A DNA stretch of 64,000 bases, taken from contig NC_092026.1 of the NCBI RefSeq assembly GCF_042242105.1, forward strand, positions 16,728,691 through 16,792,690. Reading direction: 5' to 3'. Shown piece by piece: positions 32,814 through 44,812 of this stretch. Source of the stretch: Pempheris klunzingeri. Lineage: Eukaryota > Chordata > Actinopteri > Acropomatiformes > Pempheridae. The notes under the pieces were generated by a model. The model was not told the DNA's origin. It saw only the letters and a program-made list of their open reading frames with translations, and did not search any database. How positions within the stretch are numbered: position 1 is the first letter of the stretch; every line of letters starts with the position of its first letter. The position numbers and the translations under genes were made by a program.

Positions 32814-35229
32814 CTGAACCCCATTCTCCGAACACACCTGTCGTAGTCCCCTTCTCCACAATGAATCATGTTATTCCTCATCATTTATTTTTACCATATT
32901 ATGTATCAAATTATGGATGAATGTGTTTTTTGTTGCTACTTTTATTCATTTATTTTATATAGGGATTTTTTCCATGAAATGAGCAGGTTTGCACCCATCT
33001 GTTTTCTTTTTCATCATCACAATTGTGTTCCACCCTGTCTCCTCGATCCCCCTCTCTCACCTCTGACAAAAGCTGAGCTTTCGTACTTCATGACTCGTCG
33101 TTCTCCTCTTCCTCCTCCTCCTCCTCCAAACCTATTCTTTCCCATCACATTCCCAGCCATGACCAAAAGGGGACCCCCTGCTGTACAGATACCCTTTTCT
33201 TATCTAAGAACCTCAATGCTGGTCCTCAAGCGCTACATGAAACTGGACATGTGTACTCAGCAGAGCCCCGATACAGATCCCACAATCCCCTGATCTCGTT
33301 CGGTCATGTTTCTGTGTCCAGACGAGTCCGTGAACTAAAAGGGGAACCAATGTGTGGATGTACTGTTATTGTTTTCACTCTATGGGGAGGGGTGGGGGTT
33401 GAGAGGGAGGGAGAGGGAAAGTGACATATTAGTTACTGAAGCAGTGCTAGGAGGATGGGTGTATTGTATAATGTAGAGCTGGTCAATTGTGTACTATGGT
33501 GCAAAGATGACGGCAATGAGTTACTATTCTTGTTTTATGATCTGAGTGTATCTGTGAAATGAATAACAGCAATCTACAGTGAAAGCAAGTCTGTGTGTGT
33601 TGTTGTGACTCTGACCAGCAGAGGCTATAAGGAGATTCTGTCTGATTCTGCAGAGTTTAATTGTGTCCTAATTGCAGCAGGAGCTTAGATTACTAACAAG
33701 CTAGTAACAGTAATAATGTCCACATGCACAACATTAATAGTTTTCGGTAGGTACACTGCTCTATCAGATTGTTTAGAATTAAATCAGACAGCCACTGTTA
33801 TCATTCTTCTCTTTAATTGATCTTTCTCAAACATGGTTTCTGAGAATTGTTATTGGTTGATAAAACTGAACCTGTATCTGTTGCTAAACTTGCTTACTAA
33901 CAGCACAGTGAACTCCAAAAATAATGATGGACAAATTTTACAAGCAATTGATACCAAATAGACTTAGAATATGAATAGAATACCAAGACATCAACAGAAA
34001 TACATTGATCAGCAGAACTTAAGCTTAGTTTTTCATCAGATCGGTTTTCTCCTGTATTCAAAGGAAAGGTCATGTTAGGGCATTTCATATCCGGAGAGAA
34101 GGTCCTGCTGCCTGACAGTCTGAACTCAGGGCAGAGAGTCCTAAAACGACTCAAATGTGGTATAAATGATTAATTAAAGGCCTTTGTCAGATAAGGATGA
34201 TGCAATGAACTAAGCCCGGATGATAAAGGTAAGACCAACTTATTTGTTAACTGTCCTCATAGGGCTGTCCCACTGGCCTAATTCTACTGTACACATCCCT
34301 GTGTCTAAATCTCTATATGTGCCTGGTATATTGAATTATTTCTAATATGTAATAGAATTACAGTATATGTGACTCATCTTTTAAGAATCATCAAGTCTGG
34401 CCAAGTCCAATCTGGGATCAGCTGTGACAGGATGCGATGGGTGTGTCGTGACACAAGAATGCAAAACAACACAAACAAAGCAGAGGAGATGGGGGAGCAA
34501 TTTATACTAAAGCAGTGCGAAATATTTAATCGGAGCTGCACACTTTAGACAAAAATTAAGACTCCGGATCCATCAAGGTGTCTGTCAGGTAAAATAATCA
34601 CTCTCCTTTGTTCATGTAAAGCATCAAAGGTGAAACTGTGTCACTTTTCATTAATGCTCATGCTGAAGCTTTACTAAAGTCTTGACATTTAAATGCTCCT
34701 GAAACTACGCTCTTGCAAGGGAAAAAAAATATATACAACCTTAAATTATAGCAGCATACAACATACACAAAATATTAGAAAAATGTACTGTTCTGAAAGA
34801 CTGGGGACAACTTTGAGTATTGTCCTACCATGAGGACAGCGGCTGAGGGAAGTAGGGTAGTGTGCACTACAACATAATGGAAATCTTGTTTGATTTGACT
34901 TCTTTCTTTCTTTTATTGTCGTTTGGAAAAGTTCTGTACAAATACCAAAAAAATATTACAACATAATATTAAATTAAATCCAGTAAGCATTGATTTTGAG
35001 ATTTGAAGGTTTGAAGATGCCAAAAGCCAAACATGTTTTATTGTAGGATGCATTGTTGATGCCCATTAAAACCATTAAGTCACTTTTCAGCCACATACCT
35101 GCTGACTTTCACTTAAAAATACTGTATTTCCATTCAGTTATTCCAACTGCAAGTTAAAGTAATTGTTAAGTCATGTTTAGTAATTAAAGCCTACCTTTAC
35201 TGAATGGCCACACAGTGTAGAGAGTGGGG
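32814..35229. other. chd8 3' UTR and chd8-tox4 spacer
   Basis: Begins with the chd8 3' UTR. No unambiguous AATAAA was found close to the stop (AATAAC occurs near 33562), so the mRNA end is unresolved. The rest is AT-rich with no recognisable exon, and the longest open frame (34154-33897, minus) has no family resemblance. Confidence 0.5.
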
Positions 35230-35868
35230 ACAGTCCTCATGGGACCGGATCATTCACTGTCTGCTTACAGTGGGAGGCGCTGCTGCCTTCAGGGCCTTTT
35301 GTTTGCTTCTATATGGATTTCGGATAACGCAAACACTCGGAGAAATAAGAAAGTAGATCATCTGGTCGCTGTAGTCAAGTTTCACTTTCGTCGGTTAGGA
35401 AAGGTACCCTGATATTTGTTTCTTTATTGTCACATCTTAGCAAGGTACACGGTTGGTAGGAATTCAAGTTAGCAAAGACGTTAGGTACCGCTAGTCGTTT
35501 GAATTGACGATGTCATTTTTTCCGACAGCCCCCGAATCCAACACTAGCTACTGCGTCCGGGTGAGAGCATCACTCCGGCATATGAATGGCTTTATGCTGG
35601 GCCTCCAGTGAGCTTTGCGCCCTGGGGAGTTCATATGTAGTATTTTGGAAACATTGTGATTAATTACTTTTTATCAGTCTCAAATCCCAGAGTGGCCCCA
35701 GCTCCCCAAAGCTAAAGTAGCTTAGCATCGTTCCTCGAACCGGAACGTCATGCTAACTAGTAATGATTAGCTAGCTAGCCGCTAGCAGCTTTGGCTAATG
35801 TTGGAACAGTTGACCTAAATGGGCGAGGAAATAAATAGAGTACAGTAGAGAGAGTACATCATTTCAAA
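35230..35868 (+). promoter_or_regulatory. tox4: tox4 promoter and 5' UTR
   Basis: GC/CpG-richer block before the tox4 start codon, with candidate 5' non-coding donors at AAAG/GTACCC (about 35403) and CCGG/GTGAGA (about 35560). The structure typical of TATA-less broad promoters is seen; the exact start site cannot be read from sequence. Confidence 0.4.
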
Positions 35869-38800
35869 ATGGACCTTAATTTTTACTCTGACTTGTCGGA
35901 CGGCTGTGCTCAGAATGTTGACTCGGAGTTTTTGGACAGCCAAGCATATGGCGGATACTCTGAGGAAAATAAGGTGAGCTAACGTTAAGCAGCGTTTCGT
36001 TGGGAAGGTCAGCTTTGACTAGTAGAAGTTGTTTAATTAGTTAACGTTTGCTGGTTAATGTAACGACCTGTTTCAGTTTCCAGAAGGCAGCGACAGTTAT
36101 CTCACCATCAGTGGGGCGGGCCATCCTTTCCTATCCGCTGAGGTGAGTTAAATAAAACTAGTGCAGCGAAATATGTTCTTCATTGTATTGATCTCTCCAC
36201 GCGTGTCTCAGTTCATCTAGTACTGACTCGTTATGTCGTGTCTTCCCCCACTTGTAGCAGACATTTCATACTCCCAGTCTCGGGGATGAGGTCTTTGAGA
36301 TCCCCCCCATCTCCCTTGACCCAGATCCGACTCTTAGCATAAGTGATGCGGTGTCCCACTTTGAGTTGACCGATGGGTCAGACGGCACCGGGGGACCTTC
36401 TGGCTCCCGCAGCCTCGTTAGCAACCTGGTGGTGGAGGCCAATGACCCGTCCTTCGCCTCCACCTTTGTGAACTCGGGGTCTCAAGGCCTGGAGCAGCTG
36501 AACCTTGGGGCGATGGGTCAGACTGGAGGGGGAGCCCTACTGAGCTCTTCGGCTCTGGTGAGTAAACGCTGTTCAGAGTTCATGAATGGAGTTAAGAGTT
36601 GTTTGCAACTTCTTGTGTGCTTCTTCCACTGCAGGAACTGGGGAATTCAAGTGGTTCACATTTCAGCAGTTCGTCCCCCATGACCATCGATGTCCAACTT
36701 GGTGACATTGGTCATGGTCTTTTGGGAAGCAGCCACCTGACCACTATTAACCAGACTGAGCTGACGATGGGTCTTGAGGGTGAAAACATCAGGCACCATT
36801 CAGAGACGCATGAGCAGCCGCTGTCTGCGACACCGTCACCAGCTGGCTCCCTGCAGGATGAGGACATGGAAGACTTCAAGGTGAGCGGTTGCACCTGCAG
36901 AGGCCTGTGTCAGTGTCTGCTTGCATGCAGTCTTGTGTACATGTATTTTGGGTTTCATGCTATGTTTTATGCTATGCTGCAGCTAATTTCCTCCCCTCTC
37001 TTCTACTTTTCCTCTCTCTGCTCAGAGGAGTGTGCTGATAGACTCCACCATATCTTTCTCCTCATCCTCCGCGCTCTCCCACATGTCTTCCCACCCAACC
37101 GCTACATCATCGGTGTCCCTGGCTACGGCCAGGAGGGGCGGGGGGAAGCCGACCGCACTGGCTGCAATAACTGGGGCGGCAGTTAGGAAAGTTAGGAAGA
37201 AGAAAGACCCAAATGAACCACAGAAACCTGTTTCAGCGTACGCCCTGTTCTTCAGAGACACCCAGGCCGCCATTAAGGGCCAGAACCCCAACGCCTCTTT
37301 TGGAGAGGTGTCAAAGATTGTGGCGTCCATGTGGGACAGCCTGGCTGAGGAACAGAAACAGGTAGAAGAACACATGCTTGTACATTCTGTGTCTGTTTTG
37401 GGGGAGAAAAAAAAAGGATTATTGTTGGTATTGTAGGGGAAAATGGCATCTATTTACAATAGTGGTACCTGTTTTGTTTCCACTAGGTGTATAAAAGAAA
37501 GACAGAAACAGCCAAAAGGGAATATTTGAAAGCACTAGCAGCTTATAAAGCAAACCAGCTCTCACAGGTAAGATCATGTTCTCAAAGAGAAAACCAGTTG
37601 ATCGCTGGATGGGATTTCTTTTTTTCATATGATTTTTTTAATTGGTCTTCACCACAGCCTGCCACTGAAGAGATGGAGACTGCCCCTTCACCACCTCCAC
37701 CGGTGGTCAACCCGACGCCTGCTGCCCCTCCCTCTGCTGGTCACCAGACCACCCGCACAGCTAACAACAACCAGGAGGAGAACACCATCACCAACATTTG
37801 TGCCTCCAACATCATCCTGGACGTCCCGGAGATGACCACACGTTCCCGCACGGGGGCAAACAAAGCCTCCGCTCCGGCAGCTGCGGCGCCCCCGGCCCAG
37901 ACCATCACCAAGATCATAATCCCAAAGCACGTGTTGCAGGCGGGGGGCCAGGTGGTGACTGTGTTGCCCGGAGGCGTGCGCACTTTGCAGCCAACACTGG
38001 TAGTGGCTGGGGCCTCTCGACAGCCACCGCCGCTGCAGCAGATGCAGAACGCACCGCCTCCACCACGGCTCCAGCAAATGGCGCCAGCACCACCACCCTT
38101 ACAAGCCAAGCCCCGCGAGGGAAGCGTCATGCCAGGTCTCCCTGTGTCCGTCACGGCTACACCTCCGCCTCCACTCCAGATAAAAATAGTCCCTGCCTCC
38201 TTGCAGGGCAAAGAGGCCCTGCCAATTATTGTCCCCAATACAGTGGCTGTGTCGTCTACTGTGACCACGTCTGCTCAGTCTGCACCCGTGGTGTCGGTGC
38301 AGGTGGTGAATTCTGCCGACGCCCCAGGCAGTACAGACGAGGATGTAGTAACAGAAGTGCTGCCCTCAGAAGAGGTAAGTGGGAACCTTGTTTATCCACA
38401 AATAACTCCACACATAGCTGCTGTCGTATAATTTATCCCAAGACAATGCCAAGCTGTTGTTGTAGCAACAACTTCCTAACTTTCAGAAGTGCAGACTATT
38501 TAAGTGGGTCACATTTTAATGTGACCGCCAAATCTTTGCTATTCTCTGCTTCACAAGTCAGAAGCCGTTAAATTGTGTTCCTCCTACCTACAGCTAAAGT
38601 AGTACCTATATATCTGTGGCTTGTTATGTTTTTTTGTTTGTTTCACAGCATTGATCGGTTAATGCCCAGTCAGAAACAACAGACTGAAAAGTTGAGAGGA
38701 TCAGGGCAGCAACGCAGAAAGAATTCCATGTTATCTCTGAGTAAAGTCAGGTGTATCATTAGAAAATGGAAAGAATATGGCACGGCTGTATATAACTGTT

Positions 38801-39590
38801 GTCTGGGTGTCTCACCAGTTTTACAGCAGAGCATCAGAACAACAGAAAGCGACAGCTAGACGCTCACATGACACCCGGGGTGGTGAAAATTGCTGCTCAT
38901 TCAAAAATCAGACTCGCACAGCTTAAGCAGTTTCACACAGACAATTGGAGAAATAAACACTAAAGCTGTAACTGCCGTCAAAGCTGCTTCAGTTAAACAC
39001 TGACTTAAAGAGGATGGACACACATGCCATCAGTTTTTTATCTATTGTCTTTGAGCTGAAATCTTTTTGTCTTGGTTGGTGCAAATAAAGAAATTTGTAT
39101 CAACTGTGATTTGAAGGAGTTAATATTAATGCATGAAAAAAGGCCAAGCGGACCAAATCATCATACTTATTTTTAGTCTAACTTTTGCTTTCACTGTGTC
39201 ATGGGGCTTTGTGGAGATGTATATCTGTGCTGGGTTATATTATACTATATTGATATTCATGTTGCTCCTCTAAATTTTCCCTTTATTCCCAGAATGAGAT
39301 GGAGGTTAATGGGTCCAGTGATGCTGCGTCTGTGAAGAGCGTGTGTGTAAGGACGGGCTGTAACAACCCAGCTGTAGAGAGTGAAGACTGGGACAAAGAA
39401 TACTGCAGCAACGAATGTGTGGCCACTCACTGCAGGTGTGTAGAGGTTTGACACATCCAGCACTTGTTCTTTTTTTTCCTTTCCAGCTGAGATTAGAAAA
39501 CTTTTCTCAATCTAATGTTTTCTGTGTTTCAGAAATATATTCCGGGCCTGGTGCTCCATCAGGAATCAGAGCATGGGAACAGTGAAATAA
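35869..39590 (+). CDS. tox4: TOX4 HMG-box nuclear protein, complete
   Basis: Nine coding exons: 35869-35973, 36077-36142, 36258-36557 (or from 36261), 36635-36880, 37026-37361, 37487-37567, 37658-38374, 39293-39435, 39533-39590. Phases agree and give 683 residues. Family hallmarks: [33 protein letters not shown], a lysine-rich stretch, then one HMG box at about 300-372 ([20 protein letters not shown] and [16 protein letters not shown]). A Pro/Gln-rich middle follows, and a C-terminal Cys-rich segment ([21 protein letters not shown]). TOX4 binds DNA and is a subunit of the PTW/PP1 phosphatase complex that acts on chromatin and RNA polymerase II. It follows chd8 directly, as in mammals. The N-terminal 35 residues before the human-like start are an extension by comparison with the human form. 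A teleost a/b duplicate suffix cannot be assigned. Confidence 0.95.
38650..39130 (+). mobile_element. Tc1-like DNA transposon relic in tox4 intron 8
   Basis: The + strand encodes a stretch ending IRKWKEYGT (about 38755-38782), the typical Tc1 transposase paired-like segment before the DDE domain. Downstream, 38960-39060 resembles the 3' end of fish Tc1 elements (a CAAAGCTGCTTC-like stretch, then ACTTAAAG and TTTTTTATC). The catalytic DDE region between them is missing or unrecognisable, so this is an internally deleted, inactive copy. It brings an AATAAA at 39084-39089 into the intron. Terminal repeats could not be delimited. Confidence 0.6.
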
Positions 39591-41329
39591 AGTGCAGCCG
39601 CTACTGATCGCAACAGCAGAACCCAGAATAGAGTGAGTGAGCAGATACAGAACTGGTGCAGTACAGAAACGTCAAAACCGTCCTTCACCGCTGTGTTACA
39701 GTTCTCTCTTTTTGTACATGTACGGTAGGTTTTGACAGGACAATAGACAAATAGCATTGCTATGCATCACTAAATTAGGACAGCCATCCTGTGTCTACTT
39801 TGGCCCACAGACTATTCTAATGAAATCCAACACCGTGGAAATGTCTGCAGTGTGGATAATTATGTAGTGTTGTTTGATTATGTACACGGCTTGTAGTCAA
39901 GGGACCTCAAGGCAGCTAGAGATCAGCACAATTAAGTGTTCAAGTTGGTCAAAACAACGGTGTTCTTAGATTCTTTTTTTCCCCACTGAAGGTCACACAG
40001 GTCAGTTTATATTGTTGGAAAAGTCTGTTTCTCAAAACACTCTGACGAAGAGGATCAAGGTATCAGTGTTTTTTCAGCAGCTTCGTACAGCGCTCACTGT
40101 CGGACTTGACATTCATGCTCTGAAATGTTCCGGTGTGTCACATCTCTGCAATAAGCAAGAGAGTCCAGTTCTTTGCTCGGTGAAATGTGCATTGAGTGGG
40201 AATACAGTTTGTATCGACGTATATCTTGTTTTTGTACTGGGAATAGTGGCCTTCAAGGTTCAATTTGCCTTCTTTTTTTTTTGTAAAATTCTCTTCAGAT
40301 GATTCAGTTGTTAAAAAATGCTCCACATTAATGTTTTCTTAATAAATAAGCAAAATTGCTCAAAATAGTGCCTTTTCTCCATTTTTCTCCATACATCTCT
40401 CGTGTCTCTGATCTTTGTCATTTAAACCTGCTGTTGCTCAGTTGAACACATGCAGGGCTAATGTTGACAACCTTAAGACTGATAGTGACAGTTACTCAGT
40501 AATATCTACGATGAATATGGCTCAGTAACGGACATCCTGAGTCAATCTGCTGACTCTGACTCTTCTCTACCTCTGATACTGTAAAGCGACATTTTGGCCT
40601 TTACCATGATCCAGCTGTATAAATGGCTGGTATTCAGCAAGATCTACACACACTAGAGTCAAGAATCTGTAATTCTATTAACTCCACTGAAATTTAGACT
40701 GAAGAAGGAGAATGTGCTCTAAGAAGACAAGGAAAAGTCATTTGGCAAAGCCAGTATGATTTAACACGTTACACGTTGTTTTGATAATGCAATTTTGGTT
40801 TTTAGAAAAAATTAGACAAGGGTCATAAGTGGTCAGTCTGTGTGCTGCTTTCATCACATTTCATCAGCTACAATTCATTACATTTGTATGTTTGTTCATT
40901 TAAATTATATAACAGGGATGAAGACTGGTCTTCATCTGTTAAAAGGCCCTCAACATTGAGAAATGCGCTTTTTTAGTTTCACAGTGTGTCTATTAGCCCT
41001 ATTTCATACTCTTTTGTACATTAAAAAAAGATAAGAAAATAGAAAATCCCAGCCTTATAAGCACTATATATATATACAGTATATATATCATTTACATTTA
41101 TACTAAAATAAAGACCCACAGTAAATGGGAGACAATCACCTACTGTGCATACCTTTTAAAACAACATATAATCTATAAATATATTCCTGATGCAAAGGTT
41201 CTATTTTTTTGGCTTTGACATAGTCCTGTCTGAACCCTCAGACCCCTCCACATAAAGTGCGAGTCTACTTCCGTTCTCCTAATGGCCGCATAATTTAAGG
41301 CAGTCTGGATCCAGTGTCTGTAGGATTAT
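39591..41329. other. tox4 3' UTR and convergent spacer to the minus-strand TRIM-like gene
   Basis: Holds the tox4 3' UTR up to about 40.37 kb and then the 3' region of the oppositely oriented TRIM-like gene. A (TA)n-rich patch lies at 41064-41088. No coding exon seen. Confidence 0.55.
40341..40346 (+). terminator. tox4: Polyadenylation signal AATAAA of tox4
   Basis: Canonical hexamer about 750 bases after the tox4 stop codon, in AT-rich sequence, with a T-rich stretch downstream. Confidence 0.6.
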
Positions 41330-44300
41330 TCATGAAGCTTTGACGATGGAAGCTCTACTGAGTGGATCCACTCTGTAAAGCCCCAAACCCAAACACACTG
41401 GCTGAGTCAGTTTAGCCCTGAACTCATGCAGCTGTGTGACTATGGACTCCGCAGCACTGAATGTGATGTTGCCTCGCTCAAAATTAACCGTCACTGCTAT
41501 CCGGCTGCCCTGCAAGCTTCCAGAGACAACAGTTTTTTGTCTGTTGTGGTAGGCGAACAGCTTGCCTTTGTCCGTGTGCGTGAGGCTCCAGGACTGTTCG
41601 TTGTTTCCAAAGGCGCTGTTGTACCTGCTCTTGCGTTGGATGCTCTTGTAGGACACTGCGATGTCCCAGTATCCCTCAGCCTCCACCTCCCAGACGTGGG
41701 TGCCAGTGGAGAAGCAGCGGGCGGAGAGGACCTGCGGGGCTTCGTCAAAGCGGCTGTTACTGTTCGGATAGGCCAGTTTGGTTTTCACTCTCTCTGCCGT
41801 TTGGAGGTCAGCGGAGACTCCGACGAAAGGACTGGCTGTGTCCACGTCCAGCAAGAGATTTCCTGAGACACACACAGACCGTTTGGGTTTACATTCACAA
41901 TTTTGATGCTACCCTCATTTATAATACGCACCCATGGAAATCAAAGCAGTCATTAACCAGGCTATTACTTCTAGGATTTTAAGGGATTCAGTAATTGCTG
42001 AGTGTAAGAAGAAATAACATTATTTCTCTTAAAAAAGAAAAGTTAAAAAAGAAATAAGCATTATGATCTATTTAATACACTCAGGAGTTTCTGAAGCAGC
42101 TGGACCACTGTATAGTGGCTAATGTTAGCTAACCTTAATATAATAAAATATATGTATACTGCTCTGTAGCTAATATTATTCAACCAGTTTGCTGACTTTA
42201 AAGTTCATATTTTAATTCTGCCATCTGTTAGATGACATTGATGCTAAAACACAATGTAACTGTCAGTTGGCAAAAGTTATATAATCTCACTTTAAAATCA
42301 CACAGCTCAGTATATCTGTGCTGTAATTCATATTACATATCTTTGGGACTGGCCAGTTTAACAATCAGTGTGTCTACATTCACACAAGTAAACTAAATAA
42401 AAAGCGTGTATGTAAACAGCATATTCTTTTGTCAGAAATCTGGATATGTTCTTCATCCAGTTTTCAGACTGGATTCAGTGTCAATGTAAACACTTCGTCC
42501 AGGTTTCTGATGCTTCTCTGTCATGTCGCGACTCACATAGTCGGTCAGATAGAAATTATATAGAATTTATTGTCTGTATCATCTTCTATTACTGAAGATT
42601 AGATGAACATGTTCCATGTTAACATCATTAATCGTGTGCATGTAAACGTACTCATAGTCGGCCTTTAAAGTGATTCTACACACAAAACAACCTTGTCTGC
42701 ATCACACTGACACTGAACAGGTTCTCTCCAGCACTCTTAAATAGAGCATCTCCATCAGGTTTCATTTGATTTCATTTAATCTCAATTGTAAGCCTTTAAC
42801 AGATCACTTTGTACCTTGATCTTCTGTCTGTGGAGGTATGTGGCTCTTCTTTGGACGATGAGCCAAACGTTCTATGTAAGGATTTTTAAAAAAAGTTATT
42901 TGAAAGAAGTTTTATTAGCGAAAGACAGATTATACAATAGAACTGCAGACGTCAACTTGAAGTGTCTGAACACCCACATGTTCTACAGGCACCCTTTTCT
43001 TGTATTCAGATTCCTTATGAAAGCATGGATGTGTAAACTAGCACATTCCCAAAATTCATACACCCACTAACAAACATCTTACCATATGTTTTATATAATA
43101 TGAGAGTTGAGATGTGCTGAACACAATACACAGAGACTGAGAGTCAGACTGCATTATGATAACCCATGGTCAATCACATGTTGCTGAATTCCGTTTTTGC
43201 TGTGGGGACCTGAAACCTGCCTTCTTACCTGCAAGGGTGGAATAAATGTGATGCACGCGCTTCTGCTGCTTGTCCAGTGCTTCGGTCAGCGTCTGGTTAT
43301 CCACAGAGTAGGTGTAGGCTGGTTGGCAACAAAGATGGACATCAGTGAGTGCATGTTCACACGTACTGTACAGGATAAATATGATGCTGATGCTTGGCCT
43401 TCTCTTACCATAATACAGAACAATAAACCACAGACAGAGCAGCACCACTGTGACGCTGTTGAGAGACGACTCCGCAGGATTCACTTTCTGTTTCTGTTAG
43501 AAGGGGCAATACACATTAGATCTGAAAAGTGTTCAAAACAAACTGTAAACCCTTTGAAATCATTAAATGAGAATTTAGTAAACAGAGCTCACCTCATGTC
43601 GGATGTCTTGTTGGAGTTTTTTTACGGACTCACTGGATTCTGTAATTTGCTCTTTGAGCGTTTTGAATCGCTGGTCCATGTGCTCCTGTTGAATAAACAC
43701 ATGCAGTTATACTTTAAACCCCTTAACATCCAGTTTTGTCCTTTTATTTCCCCTTAAATAGCTCATGGCTTAAATAGCATCATTCTATTTTACAATTGTT
43801 TTGCACACAATCCAAATGTTCTTACATATCTGGCATCTTTGGAAACTTTAGGCTCCCCATTAGAATTTAAAACAAAGTTCTGTGGGTTTTTCCCCACAGC
43901 ACGAGTTTGTAACTTTTCATTGTCATGCCAAAGAAAACCAGTTTCTTTGTAGCACAGTCAGCTACAGGAATTTCCCCATTGGTTTACAAGAAGCTGTTGC
44001 TATCAAATCCTTCCTTTGTAAATCCAACCTGATTTCTTACTGCCATAATGATGCTCAGATTTTTTCTTTGCAATCATATGTTCAAAACTCACAGTCAGCT
44101 GTCTGCGCAGGACCGTGGAGGCCTCAGTGGCCAGGCTGTGCTGCTTGCTCTCCAGGGCGCACATGTTGCAGATGTAGCGTCTGGACGTGTTGCAGTAGTA
44201 CCTCAGCACCTCGTCCTCGTGCTGCGGGCATTTCCTCTCGAGGAGGTCACCCAGAGGATTGACCAAGGGGTGCCCCGTGAACACCGGCAGCTCCAGGTGG

Positions 44301-44812
44301 TCCTTGACATGCTCTTTGCACAGCGACACCTCACACTTCAAACATGTTTTCATGGCCAAAGTTTTTCTCTCCAGGCAGCAGTCACAGTACACCCTTTTTG
44401 TCTGATTGTCCTGCTTACAAAAATTCAATATTGGAGATGGGAAGAAACGGTGTGTTAGGCGTTTTGAGGATCAGTTTTAGTGTTCCACAACTATTAGTTC
44501 TCTGCTTCTTTTAAGTGTCGTAATTAAAGAGACTGTAGGTGAAAAAGCACATACCTTCCTCTTCCTGATCTCCCTGAAGTCCTCTGCGATATTGGTCAGT
44601 GTGTAGCTCTTTTGCACCCCAATGATCCGTCCAAAATATCCCCTACAGTCTGGGCAACGGAAGGGGAGGTCTGAGGAGTGATCCATCATGCTCTCCAGAC
44701 AGCCCATACACATGCTGTGTCCACAGGGCAGCTGCCGAGGATCCTTGAAGATGTCCTGGCACACCGGGCACGTCAGCATCTCCTCAAGCTTTGTTTTCTT
44801 TCTGTCTACCAT
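41330..44812 (-). CDS. TRIM-like RING/B-box protein with a transmembrane segment and PRY/SPRY
   Basis: Six coding exons on the minus strand: 44812-44555, 44410-44093, 43685-43593, 43493-43409, 43318-43229, 41862-41330. All phases agree and give 458 residues. RING ligands are C15, C18, C30, H32, C35, C38, C53 and C56. Two B-boxes (about 90-180) follow, with YCDCC and CEVSLCKEHVKDHLELP as in TRIM25-like proteins. Then a short helical exon of 31 residues, and exon 4, whose residues 234-251 (LNSVTVVLLCLWFIVLYY) look like a membrane span. A 30-residue helical piece precedes PRY/SPRY at 282-458 (VWEVEAEGYWDIAVSYKS). The 234-base coiled-coil exon usual in TRIM genes is absent. By family it should be an E3 ubiquitin ligase; the membrane segment suggests an anchored form. 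No orthologue recognised. Confidence 0.85.
42370..42660. repeat. Possible degenerate interspersed repeat in a TRIM-like intron
   Basis: Contains phrases such as TGCATGTAAACGTACTCA (near 42638) and repeated TGTAAACA-type words that recur in common non-autonomous fish elements. The ends and class could not be determined by eye. Confidence 0.25.

Noticed and set aside
33897-34154. Minus-strand 85-codon open frame between chd8 and tox4
   Set aside because: Low-information sequence with no recognisable motif, splice pattern or Kozak context.
37798-38571. Long open frame (257 codons) on the + strand within tox4
   Set aside because: It overlaps tox4 exon 7 in another frame; its length follows from the GC- and Pro-rich coding sequence. 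The tox4 frame matches the family and splice sites.
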